Below are positions 6,424-15,426 of a stretch of DNA of 49,080 nt, one piece after another. The stretch is taken from NCBI GenBank assembly GCA_013214965.1, contig JABSRU010000032.1, forward strand, positions 1 through 49,080, read 5' to 3'. The number at the start of each line of letters is the position of its first letter. Position 1 is the first letter of the stretch. Under the pieces are notes generated by a model. It had not been told where the DNA came from. It ran no database searches and worked only from the letters and a program-made list of their open reading frames with translations. The translations under genes were made by a program, and so were the position numbers. Source of the stretch: Gammaproteobacteria bacterium. Lineage in GTDB: Bacteria; Pseudomonadota; Gammaproteobacteria; Enterobacterales; Psychrobiaceae.

Positions 6424-8868
6424 TTAAAACGTCATGCTAACTCTGGCGTAGTAATAAGCACCATTAAAGCCCATTTGAACTGATTCGTACAAACCACCGG
6501 TTTCGGTTTCATCAGGGTTTTGCTTATTAGGGTAGGCATCAAATATATTACTACCACCAATGGTCATCGTTACATTCTCAGTAACCTGATAGCTGGCACT
6601 AATATCGGTCGAAAATTTAGCATCGTACTGCTGCTTTAAATCACCGGATAATTGTGTTTTAAAGGGTAAACCAGCGGATGACCAAGTACCTAACTCGACT
6701 TCACCAAAGTAAGTCGTACGTAAATTCGCGCTAAACTTAGCTAACTCATAGTCGAATGATAGGGCAAACTTAGTTTTTGGCGCGCCGCCTTCAAGGAAAT
6801 AGCGTTCACGCGCATCGAAATAAATATCTTCTTTGCCTTTTAACAAACCAGCCGTTTTAACTTCAGAATCGATGCTGGTTTTATTGTAGTTAGCCGATAG
6901 GAATGTTTTTAAGCTACCTTCACCAAGATCCATTTCATGACTAACCGTTAAGTCGATACCTTGGGTTTTAGTATCAATCGAGTTAGTGAAAAACTGAGCT
7001 AGGCCAACATTAAGATCATTGAGAATATCACCTACCACATCATTAGCTAATGAGTCATCGGGTCCAAACTGTCCGGTTAATACCACTTTATCTTCAATGT
7101 TAATTTGATAAGCATCGACTGATAAGGTGACATCACCCAGTGTCGCTGTCATCCCTAACGAAATATTGACCGATTTTTCTTCTTTAAGATCAGGGATCCC
7201 TAACGCTTTAGTTAGTTTGCCATCATTCGCTTCATAAACCACGTCAACCGCTTCGCCTTTAACAAAGTTAGTAATAACTTGGTTATAATAACGCTGCTGT
7301 AATGACGGAGCTCGAAAACCGGTACTGGCAGAGCCTCTAAAGACGATATCTTCCACGCCAGAATAAGCAAAGGACACCTTGCCATTAACTGTGGTGCCAA
7401 AATCACTGAAATGCTCACCACGTAGCGCGGTGGTCGCTAAGAAATCATCGGTTAATTGCGCCTCAAAGTCGACATAAGCAGAAATGTTATTACGGCTCCG
7501 GCTTAATTCATTAGACGGTTGAAACCCAGGGAACCCTTGTGAGCCACCAGCCTTATTAAATAAGTCGACTTTGACCATCTTACCCAAATCTTTATCATAG
7601 TATTCCACTAAACCATAATTTTTGTAAGAGCCTTCTTCCCCGGCAAAAATTTGATAACTTTCTTTACGATATTCAAAACCACCGGCGATATTGACACCTT
7701 CGATATTATCAAAATTATCAAAATATTGGCTAAAGTCGATATTCGTGGTATTTTGAGTAAATTGAAAACCACCGGCGTCAAAATTTGTCGGTGAGTTAAC
7801 CCCAAGCGATGCATTAAGGGTGTTGCTAATAAAGTACATCATTTTGTTTGAGCCGAAGGTGTTGCTCATATCAACATCCCACTCACCCAACTTACTGCGC
7901 ATACCCACGGTAAAAGATTTATCGTTAATTTCGCTGGCAATACTAGGCACAAAACCCGTTGGATAAATTTCTGGAACATTTCGGTTATCGTCAGCAGGAC
8001 GGAACCAAGCACCTGCCACACCATTACGGTGATTTAATCCGGCAAAACCATAAAGCACGGTATCGTCATTTAATATCACTTCGGTATTTAACATCAATGA
8101 TGCATTTTCAACATCACTATCGCCGATAGTCCGGCGATCTCCGGCTGGTGCACGGTTAGTTTTATCGCGCGAAGTATATTCACCGGAAATATTGATGAAC
8201 GAACCATCATCCCCAAATTCAACACCATAGTTCGCCGCGATTTGATTACTTTGACCATCACCTTCAGTGTATTGACCGGTTGATAAGATTAAATCGAGTC
8301 CGGCTTTATCTTTTAGGACAATATTAATCACGCCAGCGATGGCATCAGACCCATATTGTGCCGCGGCACCATCACGTAATATTTCAATTCTTTTAATCGC
8401 AATCACTGGAATGGTATTTAAATCAGTACCTACGGTGCCACGGGCTCGTGAACCAAACACGTTAATCAGAGACGAAGTATGACGACGTTTGCCGTTAATC
8501 AAGACCAATACTTGATCTGGACCTAATCCCCGAAGAGAGGCAGCATCAATATGATCACTACCATCAGAACCCGCTTGGCGATTAGAGTTAAATGATGGCG
8601 CAGCGAAATTTAATAGCTGACCGATATCTAATTGTCCTGATTTTCCAGCAATTTTATCCATCGGTAAAATATCAACGGGGACCGGAGTATCAGTATCAAC
8701 ACGTGCTGCGCGACGAGTACCAATCACGCTGATTTGTTCAACATTTTTAACCTCGGCATCAGCTTCTTGAGCAAAGACAACAGGAGCGAGTGATCCAGAA
8801 ACAACAGCGACCAAAGACATCTTTATTATTTTGCTTACTTTTGAACGGCGAAAAAATTTACTCTGCAT
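6424..8868 (-). CDS. TonB-dependent outer-membrane receptor
   Basis: The 814-residue protein has a signal peptide ending near VFAQ (residue 34), a TonB-box-like stretch (VEQISVIG, 43-50) and a plug domain at roughly 60-180. The plug includes ASLRGLGPDQVLVLINGKRRH and IEILRDGAAAQYGSDAIAGVINIVLK. The rest is a 22-strand-type barrel, ending in YYARVSMTF with the terminal aromatic residue typical of BAM substrates. The length is normal. The plug and barrel resemble the broad class of receptors for organic substrates common in Alteromonadales rather than classic siderophore receptors, but the ligand cannot be named. No transporter or enzyme gene adjoins it to suggest one. Confidence 0.93.
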   Translation of the reverse strand: MQSKFFRRSKVSKIIKMSLVAVVSGSLAPVVFAQEADAEVKNVEQISVIGTRRAARVDTDTPVPVDILPMDKIAGKSGQLDIGQLLNFAAPSFNSNRQAGSDGSDHIDAASLRGLGPDQVLVLINGKRRHTSSLINVFGSRARGTVGTDLNTIPVIAIKRIEILRDGAAAQYGSDAIAGVINIVLKDKAGLDLILSTGQYTEGDGQSNQIAANYGVEFGDDGSFINISGEYTSRDKTNRAPAGDRRTIGDSDVENASLMLNTEVILNDDTVLYGFAGLNHRNGVAGAWFRPADDNRNVPEIYPTGFVPSIASEINDKSFTVGMRSKLGEWDVDMSNTFGSNKMMYFISNTLNASLGVNSPTNFDAGGFQFTQNTTNIDFSQYFDNFDNIEGVNIAGGFEYRKESYQIFAGEEGSYKNYGLVEYYDKDLGKMVKVDLFNKAGGSQGFPGFQPSNELSRSRNNISAYVDFEAQLTDDFLATTALRGEHFSDFGTTVNGKVSFAYSGVEDIVFRGSASTGFRAPSLQQRYYNQVITNFVKGEAVDVVYEANDGKLTKALGIPDLKEEKSVNISLGMTATLGDVTLSVDAYQINIEDKVVLTGQFGPDDSLANDVVGDILNDLNVGLAQFFTNSIDTKTQGIDLTVSHEMDLGEGSLKTFLSANYNKTSIDSEVKTAGLLKGKEDIYFDARERYFLEGGAPKTKFALSFDYELAKFSANLRTTYFGEVELGTWSSAGLPFKTQLSGDLKQQYDAKFSTDISASYQVTENVTMTIGGSNIFDAYPNKQNPDETETGGLYESVQMGFNGAYYYARVSMTF

Positions 8869-8915
8869 AACATTTCCTAGATTGCTTATTTTACAATTTG
8901 ATTAATTATGACGCC

Positions 8916-8944
8916 ATTAAGCTAAATTGTTACACTATTGTCAA
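8916..8944 (-). promoter_or_regulatory. Candidate promoter of the TonB receptor gene
   Basis: On the minus strand TTGACA (8939-8944) and CTTAAT (8916-8921) are separated by 17 bases. Transcription would start about 40 bases before the ATG at 8868, which is preceded by an AGGAAA ribosome-binding site. No Fur box was recognised. Confidence 0.45.
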
Positions 8945-9099
8945 ATCTGTTAACAACATAAAATCTCTCAAAGAACAATTAAAACACTATTATCGTTGAA
9001 TTAGTGACAATAAATGAATAAATATGCAAGACAACGGGAATAAATCGCTTGATTAACAAAGTAAAAACTAATAACTAACAGTAACCTAGTAACATTTCA

Positions 9100-9113
9100 T
9101 TGACATATGTCAA
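9100..9113. promoter_or_regulatory. Perfect 14-bp palindrome, possible operator
   Basis: TTGACATATGTCAA is self-complementary over all 14 bases and lies 232 bp upstream of the receptor start. It could be a binding site for a dimeric regulator. On either strand it also contains a consensus -35 (TTGACA), but no good -10 was seen at the right distance. Confidence 0.35.
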
Positions 9114-9237
9114 ATAAATAAAACAAAAATGATTGTTCGGACATTATTTGAGCGAATTGATACAGAAAGAGATGCTGAGCAGGGAGGTGTCCAGCTTGAT
9201 AACAGGATTAGTCATCAAGCTATTCGTTATTAACAAA

Positions 9238-9711
9238 TTAATTAATTGACAGTAATTCGACTTCAAAAATAAGCAGCGAGCCAGCGGGGATTTTACCTAT
9301 TTTTCGATCACCATAGGCAAGTTTACTGGGGATAAAAAGCCGAAATTTATCACCAACAACCATGATTTGTAATCCCTCTCCCCAACCTCGAATGACTTGA
9401 TTAAGGGAGAAATCAATCGGTTTATCACGTTCGACAGAACTATCAAACACTAAACCATCTATTAATGTGCCATGATAATGGACATTTACTTTATCACTCA
9501 TTCTTGGATGAACGGTGCCTTGCCCTTTGCTCAAAATGGTATATTGCAGCCCAGAATCGGTCTCAATAACGTCAACTAACATTTTATTCTTTTTCTGATA
9601 TTCAGTGGCTATTTGACAATTTTCAACAGCGTGAATTTTGTTTTCTTTGCTACGCCTTAACCAAATAAAAATTAGCGCAAAGAGTATTATTAGTATTAGT
9701 ATTTTAGACAC
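9238..9711 (-). CDS. FKBP-type peptidyl-prolyl isomerase, membrane-anchored
   Basis: The 157-residue protein starts with a hydrophobic segment (residues 4-18) followed by positive residues (RRSKENK). That suggests an inner-membrane anchor. The FKBP domain spans about 60-157, with VNVHYHGTLIDGLVFDSS (75-92), VIRGWGEGLQIM (106-117), IPSKLAYG and IPAGSLLIFEVEL. The active-site aromatic and acidic residues (Y79, F89, D90, W110) are present. It should catalyse prolyl isomerisation in folding. The orientation of the domain is not proven. It is monocistronic, with an AT-rich upstream region. Confidence 0.9.
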   Translation of the reverse strand: MSKILILIILFALIFIWLRRSKENKIHAVENCQIATEYQKKNKMLVDVIETDSGLQYTILSKGQGTVHPRMSDKVNVHYHGTLIDGLVFDSSVERDKPIDFSLNQVIRGWGEGLQIMVVGDKFRLFIPSKLAYGDRKIGKIPAGSLLIFEVELLSIN

Positions 9712-10008
9712 AAAAATCTCATATTTTCAACGTAATATATAAGTTATAATAACATACTGCATAACATCACAACTAGATAAATAATATAAATAGGGCAACT
9801 GAAATCATCTCATTTACGCCCTAAGATTCTTTGTGATTTATGCCAATAACAACCTACAATAATCACCCTTAACGTGGACTGACCAGAAGAAAATCATAAC
9901 CAACTGATATTAATCAATATTAATTCAGAGCAACTCAAGATTAATGTAAAACAAGGTACTTTATTACTTGAATTGTAACAATTAGTAAAAAATTCAAGTC
10001 CATTAGCA

Positions 10009-10036
10009 TTGACTCCATGATAAAGCTGTATATAAT
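10009..10036 (+). promoter_or_regulatory. Sigma-70 promoter of the cold-shock gene
   Basis: TTGACT (10009-10014), a 16-base spacer and TATAAT (10031-10036) form a near-consensus promoter. Transcription would start near 10043, giving a leader of about 150 bases before the csp start codon. Confidence 0.8.
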
Positions 10037-10042
10037 TCAAAA

Positions 10043-10192
10043 CAGCTCCAAGTACGACTTATATTTATGCACGTCATTTCGAAGTTCTTTTTTAACAAGT
10101 ACCTCGTCCTGTTTAACATAAGTAATAACAACACTTTCAGCACAAATTGCCTGTAAAGGCGCAAATTACTCTTGAATAATAGGATTTATATT
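10043..10192 (+). promoter_or_regulatory. Long 5' leader of the cold-shock mRNA
   Basis: The inferred leader is about 150 bases, close to the 159 bases of E. coli cspA, whose leader folds differently in the cold to favour translation. A hairpin GCCT-GTAA-AGGC at 10149-10160 sits some 20 bases before the ribosome-binding site (AGGA at 10181-10184). This is similar in place to the GCC-GAAA-GGC hairpin of cspA. A convincing cold-box was not identified. Confidence 0.55.
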
Positions 10193-10399
10193 ATGTCTAC
10201 AACTACTGGTACAGTTAAATGGTTCAACGAATCTAAAGGTTTTGGTTTCATCGAGCAAGAAAGTGGTCCTGACGTTTTCGCTCATTTCAGCGCAATCTCT
10301 GGTAACGGTTTCAAAACTCTTGCTGAAGGCCAAAAAGTTGAGTTTACAGTAACTCAAGGTCAGAAAGGTCCTCAAGCTGAGAACATCGTAGCTCTTTAA
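10193..10399 (+). CDS. CspA-family cold-shock protein
   Basis: The 68-residue protein is a single cold-shock domain, an RNA and single-stranded DNA chaperone. RNP1 (KGFGFI) and RNP2 (VFAHF) are intact, as is the opening [12 protein letters not shown]. The ATG at 10193 is chosen over one seven codons upstream. It gives the normal family start ([11 protein letters not shown]), has AGGA at 10181-10184 at a suitable distance, and matches the usual length. The long leader and strong promoter suggest cold- or growth-regulated expression. Which of the several csp paralogues it is cannot be said. Confidence 0.96.
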   Translation: MSTTTGTVKWFNESKGFGFIEQESGPDVFAHFSAISGNGFKTLAEGQKVEFTVTQGQKGPQAENIVAL

Positions 10400-10417
10400 T
10401 TTTAATTAAAGCTATTG

Positions 10418-10447
10418 AAAAAAAGATGAGTTAACTCATCTTTTTTT
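10418..10447 (+). terminator. Terminator of the cold-shock gene
   Basis: A perfect 30-bp palindrome (GATGAGTT/AACTCATC flanked by seven A and seven T) lies 18 bases after the csp stop. The T-run makes it a strong rho-independent terminator, and by symmetry it can work in both directions. Confidence 0.9.
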
Positions 10448-10453
10448 ATGCCT

Positions 10454-10480
10454 AAAAAAGACGCCTATTGGCGTCTTTTT
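10454..10480 (-). terminator. Terminator of the apt-dnaX-ybaB block
   Basis: Stem GACGCC-TATT-GGCGTC with flanking A and T runs lies 10 bases past the ybaB stop on the minus strand. It marks the end of this transcript here. In E. coli, recR would follow at this point. Confidence 0.88.
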
Positions 10481-10490
10481 GGTTTGAACA

Positions 10491-10820
10491 TTAAAACGGC
10501 ATTTTCATGCCAGGAGGTAACTGCATACCGCCTGTGACCTTAGCCATTTCGTCTTTATTATTTTCTTCGACACGACGTGCCGCATCATTAATCGCTGCAG
10601 CAATAAGATCTTCGAGCATCTCTTTATCATCTGCCATCAACGCTTGATCAATATCGACTCTTTTTACATTATGATTCCCGGTCATTACAATCTTAACAAG
10701 ACCAGCACCTGACTCTCCAGTCACTTCCATTTTTGCAATTTCGGCTTGAGCTTTCGCCATATCATCTTGCATTTTCTGGGCCTGTTTCATTAAGTTACCC
10801 ATACCGCCTTTACCAAACAT
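10491..10820 (-). CDS. ybaB: YbaB/EbfC-family nucleoid-associated protein
   Basis: The 109-residue protein has the family features: a Met/Gly-rich start ([25 protein letters not shown]), a charged helix, the strand region [19 protein letters not shown] and an acidic helical end. YbaB dimers form a tweezer-like DNA-binding shape. The gene follows dnaX with 37 bases between, as in most gammaproteobacteria, and a terminator comes right after. The usual next gene, recR, is about 27 kb away instead. Confidence 0.95.
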   Translation of the reverse strand: MFGKGGMGNLMKQAQKMQDDMAKAQAEIAKMEVTGESGAGLVKIVMTGNHNVKRVDIDQALMADDKEMLEDLIAAAINDAARRVEENNKDEMAKVTGGMQLPPGMKMPF

Positions 10821-10857
10821 ATTCTTCTCTCTTAAACCTTTAAAATTAAATAATAAG

Positions 10858-12795
10858 TTACGATGCCGTTTTTAAACTGCGGTATTTAATGGTTTCATTA
10901 ATCACCGTTGCATCGAACCGCTGTGTAAATTCGTTAATAAAACTATCGCTAGCAATACACTGCTGAGCAAGACTCATTCTTTGTTGATGTAAATTTTGGG
11001 CAATTTGGTCTGGGGTTAGTTGTTCGTCCACACCAATTTGAATCTCTAACGATATCTTCTTATTTAGATACTCCGAGATCTTTGCTTCTAATTGTTCAAC
11101 CACTGCGTCAGCCAATAAATGTTGATGTTGTGGCCGTAGTTTTAGATGTACTTTGTTGTCATTCAGGACATAACTCGATTGCATGGCCAATAAACGAAGC
11201 CGCCCGCCAATGGCCATTTCATTGATCATAACGGTCCAAGGATCGTCGCTATTAGGTGCCAATAGCGTGGCGGGATCGGTGATGTTTTGATTACCACTAT
11301 CAGTATTTATTCCCTGCGATGAAACGGTTAGTTCAGGCGTTGATTTGACATCAACAGCCTGAGTAATTTGCTTCACCGCTTTAGGCTTTTTTACTGGGTT
11401 ATCCTGTGCTGCTGGTATTTTCTGCTTTAATGCATTTTTCGCGCTAACAAAATCATTAATTCCTGAGTTAGTTATTGCAGGCTGTTGCTTGACACCAAGA
11501 ACATTGACAGCCGGTGTAACCTCTTGCCGCTCACTTTCTGGAGTCATCGCTGAAGCGATATTTAAACGGTCATATTGTGCTAATTCATTGTTATTTTCAG
11601 TAAGCTGTTGCGCTTGCTCAATAATATTACTTTGCTGATCGTCGAGAGTATCAAGTAATCGCTGATCATCAATCATGGATTCATTAGCTTGTATACTAGA
11701 CTCTTGCATGGCGACCTGAGGGATAAAAGCTAACAATCTCAGCATTATCATTTCAAAACCAGTTTTAGGATCCGGGGCAAACTCAAGTTCTTGACGGCCA
11801 TTAATTAAGAAATGATAAAATAGTTGCAACACCTCAGGTTTAATCGATTTAGCTAACCCAATAATACGCTGAGGATCAGATGATGATTTAACCACTGATT
11901 TAACTAATTGAGCCATCGCAGCAAGATGAGTGTCACTGGCCATCTGCTTGAGTAATTGATCATAATTTGGTGAAAATTCGGTTAAATTTGAAATCTGTTC
12001 AAATAACGCTTCACTATTTCCTGCCGCCGCAAGTTTTAATAGTTCAAGACTATGATTACTATCAATGGTGCCAAGCATCGAACAAACAGTCTGCTGAGAT
12101 AACACCCCATTGCCAAAGGCAATCGCTTGATCAGTTAGGCTCAATGCATCTCGCATACTACCATCAGCAGATTTAGCGATTAAATCAGTAGAGACATCAT
12201 CAAATGTGATTTTTTCGGCATTCAAGATCATTCTTAACTGAACGCTAATATCAGATGCTGTAATGACCTTTAAGTTAAACTGTAAACAGCGAGACAGAAT
12301 AGTAATCGGTAATTTTTGGGCTTCGGTGGTAGCGAACAAAAATTTAACATGCTCAGGCGGTTCTTCTAACGTTTTTAGTAAGGCGTTAAAACTGCTGCGT
12401 GAAAGCATGTGAACTTCATCAATCAAATAAACCTTGTAACGTCCACGCGCCGGTTTATATTGCACATTGTCTAAAATATCTCTGGTATCTTCAACTTTTG
12501 TTTTAGATGCCGCATCCACTTCAATTAAGTCAATAAAATTGCCATTATCGATTTCGACACAGCTTTGACATTGGCCGCAAGGTGTCGATGAAACACCGAC
12601 TTCGCAGTTTAGTGCTTTTGCCAATAACCGAGCAATCGACGTTTTACCAACACCACGGGTGCCAGTAAATAAATAAGCATGGTGCAAGCGATTGTTATCC
12701 AAAGCATTGGTTAACGCTTGCAATACATGCTGTTGACCTACGACCTGCTCAAATGAATTAGGACGCCATTTACGCGCTAAAACTTGGTATGACAT
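10858..12795 (-). CDS. dnaX: DNA polymerase III subunits tau and gamma
   Basis: The 645-residue tau product is the clamp-loader ATPase. Walker A is GTRGVGKTS (45-53), a four-Cys zinc module is at about 64-79 (C64, C73, C76, C79), and Walker B is LIDEVHM (124-130). The SRC motif is at 168-170. After about residue 365 comes a low-complexity linker, then a tau-specific C-terminal domain (from about 515). E. coli tau is 643 residues. A slippery A-AAA-AAG with a -1 frame stop directly after lies at codons 468-470. Frameshifting would give a gamma of 471 residues (E. coli 431). It is the middle gene of apt-dnaX-ybaB. Confidence 0.97.
   Translation of the reverse strand: MSYQVLARKWRPNSFEQVVGQQHVLQALTNALDNNRLHHAYLFTGTRGVGKTSIARLLAKALNCEVGVSSTPCGQCQSCVEIDNGNFIDLIEVDAASKTKVEDTRDILDNVQYKPARGRYKVYLIDEVHMLSRSSFNALLKTLEEPPEHVKFLFATTEAQKLPITILSRCLQFNLKVITASDISVQLRMILNAEKITFDDVSTDLIAKSADGSMRDALSLTDQAIAFGNGVLSQQTVCSMLGTIDSNHSLELLKLAAAGNSEALFEQISNLTEFSPNYDQLLKQMASDTHLAAMAQLVKSVVKSSSDPQRIIGLAKSIKPEVLQLFYHFLINGRQELEFAPDPKTGFEMIMLRLLAFIPQVAMQESSIQANESMIDDQRLLDTLDDQQSNIIEQAQQLTENNNELAQYDRLNIASAMTPESERQEVTPAVNVLGVKQQPAITNSGINDFVSAKNALKQKIPAAQDNPVKKPKAVKQITQAVDVKSTPELTVSSQGINTDSGNQNITDPATLLAPNSDDPWTVMINEMAIGGRLRLLAMQSSYVLNDNKVHLKLRPQHQHLLADAVVEQLEAKISEYLNKKISLEIQIGVDEQLTPDQIAQNLHQQRMSLAQQCIASDSFINEFTQRFDATVINETIKYRSLKTAS
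11381..11405 (-). other. dnaX: Programmed -1 ribosomal frameshift site in dnaX
   Basis: On the minus strand, zero-frame codons GTA AAA AAG (11394-11386) contain the heptamer A AAA AAG used by E. coli dnaX. After slippage the next -1 codons are GCC and then TAA (11383-11381). So the shifted product ends one residue later, as in E. coli, where GAG TGA follows. An upstream Shine-Dalgarno-like AGGA (11402-11405) lies nine bases before the heptamer, matching the stimulatory element. A downstream stem-loop was not clear to me by eye. Confidence 0.85.
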
Positions 12796-12837
12796 AGTGT
12801 TGTAATCCGTTTAAATAGAAAGAACCGTCATTGACGG

Positions 12838-13383
12838 TTATTCACCTTCAAATTCGACCAGCGTTGTTAATTTTAGTGCCATCGCTTCTAGACGAGCAAC
12901 GCCACCTAGTTCAGGTAATGCGATCACAAAAGCGGCGTCTTCAACCGTCGCGCCAACATGGCGAATCAATTTAGTGGTCGCTTCAACGGTCCCACCGGTT
13001 GCAATAAGATCATCAACAATAAGGACCTTATCATCACTGGTTAATGCATCAATATGCAATTCGAGTGTGTCGGTACCGTATTCTAACTCATAACTTTGCG
13101 CTATCGTTTTACGAGGTAGTTTTCCTGGTTTTCTAACCGGAACAAAGCCGACACCTAATGCTAAAGCTAATGGCGCGCCGAAAATAAACCCTCGAGCTTC
13201 AGTACCTACTATCTTGGTGATGCCACTGTCGCGGTAAGTATCAACAAAAGATTCTATTACTAACGCAAAAGCTGTTGGGTTCTCAAGTAATGAAGTGACA
13301 TCCCTAAACATAATGCCAGGCTTCGGGTAATCTGCAACCGCAATAATACTGTTTTTAATAATATCTAACTGTGTTTTGTCCAT
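12838..13383 (-). CDS. apt: Adenine phosphoribosyltransferase
   Basis: The 181-residue enzyme converts adenine and PRPP to AMP in purine salvage. The PRPP-binding motif [13 protein letters not shown] and the family segments [15 protein letters not shown] and [14 protein letters not shown] are all present. Length fits (E. coli 183). It is the first gene before dnaX with a 42-base gap. A promoter candidate lies upstream: on the minus strand TTGAAC (13428-13433), an 18-base spacer and TAAAAT (13404-13409), overlapped by a hairpin. Confidence 0.97.
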   Translation of the reverse strand: MDKTQLDIIKNSIIAVADYPKPGIMFRDVTSLLENPTAFALVIESFVDTYRDSGITKIVGTEARGFIFGAPLALALGVGFVPVRKPGKLPRKTIAQSYELEYGTDTLELHIDALTSDDKVLIVDDLIATGGTVEATTKLIRHVGATVEDAAFVIALPELGGVARLEAMALKLTTLVEFEGE

Positions 13384-13399
13384 CTTGTGATCACTCTAA

Positions 13400-13415
13400 G
13401 GCTATTTTAATAGCC
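13400..13415. repeat. 16-bp hairpin overlapping the candidate apt promoter
   Basis: GGCTATT-TT-AATAGCC is a perfect inverted repeat overlapping the candidate -10 (13404-13409) of apt. It reuses the TAGCC/GGCTA arms seen in the DHH-gene terminator 70-110 bp away. It may be an operator or a second, T-poor terminator. Confidence 0.4.
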
Positions 13416-13483
13416 ACTATAATAAATGTTCAATTATAAGTGAGCTCGATAATAATTAATAGTCACGCTAAACTGTTCGCAAA

Positions 13484-13511
13484 AAAAATAGCCACTAAAC
13501 GGGCTATTTTT
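13484..13511 (-). terminator. Terminator of the DHH phosphoesterase gene
   Basis: Stem AAAAATAGCC (13484-13493) and GGCTATTTTT (13502-13511) with an eight-base loop lies just past the stop at 13543, with a T-run on the minus strand. Confidence 0.85.
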
Positions 13512-13542
13512 ACGTTATCTGAGCTAAGAGTAAAGAATTGAG

Positions 13543-14475
13543 TTAACCATCTTGATTAATTTTAGTGATTAGCTCTTGTTGTACCTGTTGGGCTTTATCG
13601 ACATCAATTTGACAAGTGCCAGCCGCATCATGTCCACCGCCGCTATATTTTAACATTAACTGTCCAATGTCTGTTTTTGAACCGCGATCAAAAATCGACT
13701 TGCCGGTGGCAAAAACGATATTTTGTTTTTGGAAGCCCCACATCACATGAATGGAAATATTACATTGCGGAAATAAGGCATAGATGATGAATCGATTACC
13801 CGCAAAGATCGTCTCTTCTTCTCTCAGATCGAGTACCACTAAATTACCATGTACAGTACTACAACGAACAACTTGCTCTTTGAATTGCTCCTGTTGATCG
13901 AGATAGAGTTCGGTCCGTTCAATAACATCATAGTCTGACAAAATTTCTTCAATACTGGTAGTGCGGCACATATCAATTAGTTCCATCATTAACTGATAAT
14001 TAGAGATTCTGAACTGTTTAAAGCGTCCAAGTCCTGTGCGGGCATCCATGATAAAATTAAGCAAATTCCATTTAGCTGGTACTAGAATGTCAGTCATTTC
14101 AAACTGAGCAGAATCGCTTTTATCAACCGCTTCCATCATTTCATCCCAAGCCATCGGGAACGTTTCATAACCACCATAATGTAACCAAACAACACGGGCT
14201 GCGGAAGGTGCTTTGGGATCAATAATATGATTATCGATATTTCCCGCATTTCGTTCCACTTCTGATTGATGATGATCGAATGCCAGATGAACACCGGCAA
14301 CATAAGGTAAATTAGTCGTTATATCGCTGGCTGTGACTTCAATCTTACCATCCTGCATGTCTTTTGGATGAACGAACTTGATGTCTTCGATTAAATCAAG
14401 ATAACGTAACAGCACAGCACAGACTAAGCCATCAAAATCACTACGAGTAATTAACCTATATTTTTCATCTGCCAT
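13543..14475 (-). CDS. DHH-family phosphoesterase (exopolyphosphatase/nanoRNase-like)
   Basis: The 310-residue protein has the metal-binding motifs of the DHH superfamily: RSDFDG near residues 11-16, FDHHQSE at 66-72 with the DHH triad at 67-69, and a C-terminal DHHA1-type GGGHDAAG. These proteins cleave phosphoester bonds in short oligonucleotides, cyclic dinucleotides or polyphosphate. Which substrate applies here cannot be read from sequence. It has its own terminator and is divergent from the SDR gene, so it is probably monocistronic. Confidence 0.88.
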   Translation of the reverse strand: MADEKYRLITRSDFDGLVCAVLLRYLDLIEDIKFVHPKDMQDGKIEVTASDITTNLPYVAGVHLAFDHHQSEVERNAGNIDNHIIDPKAPSAARVVWLHYGGYETFPMAWDEMMEAVDKSDSAQFEMTDILVPAKWNLLNFIMDARTGLGRFKQFRISNYQLMMELIDMCRTTSIEEILSDYDVIERTELYLDQQEQFKEQVVRCSTVHGNLVVLDLREEETIFAGNRFIIYALFPQCNISIHVMWGFQKQNIVFATGKSIFDRGSKTDIGQLMLKYSGGGHDAAGTCQIDVDKAQQVQQELITKINQDG

Positions 14476-14653
14476 TAAAAATCTCCCTACTTTTTCATTA
14501 AAAGTTGATGAAATTCCATCTCTTCATCTTATAAGTCTATTATTACCCGATCTATTGAGATCTCTCAAGCTTATTAAACATTTTTAATGGCTTAATCATG
14601 TCAACGTTTTCTGTTAGAATTTACTCCTATCCATTAGTCTAAACGATACCTCA

Positions 14654-15397
14654 ATGACCACAAAAGTTGCACTAATTACCGGCGCTGCTCAACGATTAGG
14701 CGCAGCTACCAGCAAAGCCTTACACCAAAAAGGTTATAATATTGCAATTCATTATCACCATTCGGACGTAGCGGCAGAAGAACTATGTCGTGAGTTAAAT
14801 AATCTGAGAGCAAGATCAGCAATAACGATTAAGAGTAACCTTTGTGATAGCACACAAATTTCGACCATCGTAAGCCAAACAATCAACCACTTCTCACGGC
14901 TCGATGTCTTAGTCAATAACGCATCAACTTTTTATCCGACCCCAGTGGGTGAAATAGACATAGTACAAATCAATGATTTATTCAATACCAACATGATAGC
15001 GCCTTTATTACTGTCGCAAGCCTGTGCGCCCTATTTAAAAACCACTAATGGTGTCATTATCAACATGTGTGATATCCATGCCGCTAAACCTTTAGCGAAG
15101 CACACCGTCTATTGTATGGCTAAAGCAGGGCTTAGTATGATGACATTATCGTTAGCGAATGAGTTAGCCCCCGATATTCGGGTTAATGGTATTGCGCCTG
15201 GCGCTATTATTTGGCCAACAACGGGAATATCGTCATCGGATATATCTCAAGTAGTCAATGATATTCCGCTTAAACGCCAAGGAAGTATTACCGATATTAC
15301 TCAAGCCGTGTGCTATTTAATTGATGCCGAATACATGACCGGACAAATTATTGCCATTGACGGCGGACGTTGTATTTCAGCCTCAATAGGTGCATAG
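14654..15397 (+). CDS. folM: Pteridine reductase-like short-chain dehydrogenase (FolM type)
   Basis: The 247-residue SDR has the modified nucleotide motif TGAAQRLG (T-G-x3-R-x-G), which marks pteridine reductases and NADPH preference. It also has NNAS at about 92-95, an Asp in INMCDIHAAKP where ordinary SDRs have Ser, and the YCMAK catalytic Tyr/Lys. This Asp-Tyr-Lys arrangement is that of PTR1 and FolM, which reduce dihydromonapterin or dihydrofolate. The C-terminus (GQIIAIDGGR) is standard. It is followed closely by the CPXCG gene. A general SDR of another specificity is the alternative. Confidence 0.8.
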   Translation: MTTKVALITGAAQRLGAATSKALHQKGYNIAIHYHHSDVAAEELCRELNNLRARSAITIKSNLCDSTQISTIVSQTINHFSRLDVLVNNASTFYPTPVGEIDIVQINDLFNTNMIAPLLLSQACAPYLKTTNGVIINMCDIHAAKPLAKHTVYCMAKAGLSMMTLSLANELAPDIRVNGIAPGAIIWPTTGISSSDISQVVNDIPLKRQGSITDITQAVCYLIDAEYMTGQIIAIDGGRCISASIGA

Positions 15398-15426
15398 TGA
15401 TTAAGTAATCTACAACAGGTGATTTT

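Larger units (their letters stand above)
8869..9237. other. 369-bp intergenic region between the TonB receptor and FKBP genes
   Basis: No gene is visible. The region holds the candidate receptor promoter (8916-8944) and a perfect 14-bp palindrome TTGACATATGTCAA at 9100-9113. It also has an 8-bp inverted repeat AGCTTGAT/ATCAAGCT at 9193-9221 just past the FKBP stop. The latter lacks a T-run, so it is a poor terminator. Confidence 0.6.
9712..10192. other. 481-bp intergenic region holding the FKBP and csp control regions
   Basis: Nothing coding is seen. The left half is AT-rich and should carry the FKBP promoter on the minus strand. A palindrome AATTGT-A-ACAATT lies at 9971-9983. The right part carries the csp promoter (10009-10036) and its long leader. 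Confidence 0.6.

Noticed and set aside
9193-9221. Terminator after the FKBP gene
   Set aside because: The 8-bp stem is not followed by a T-run on the minus strand.
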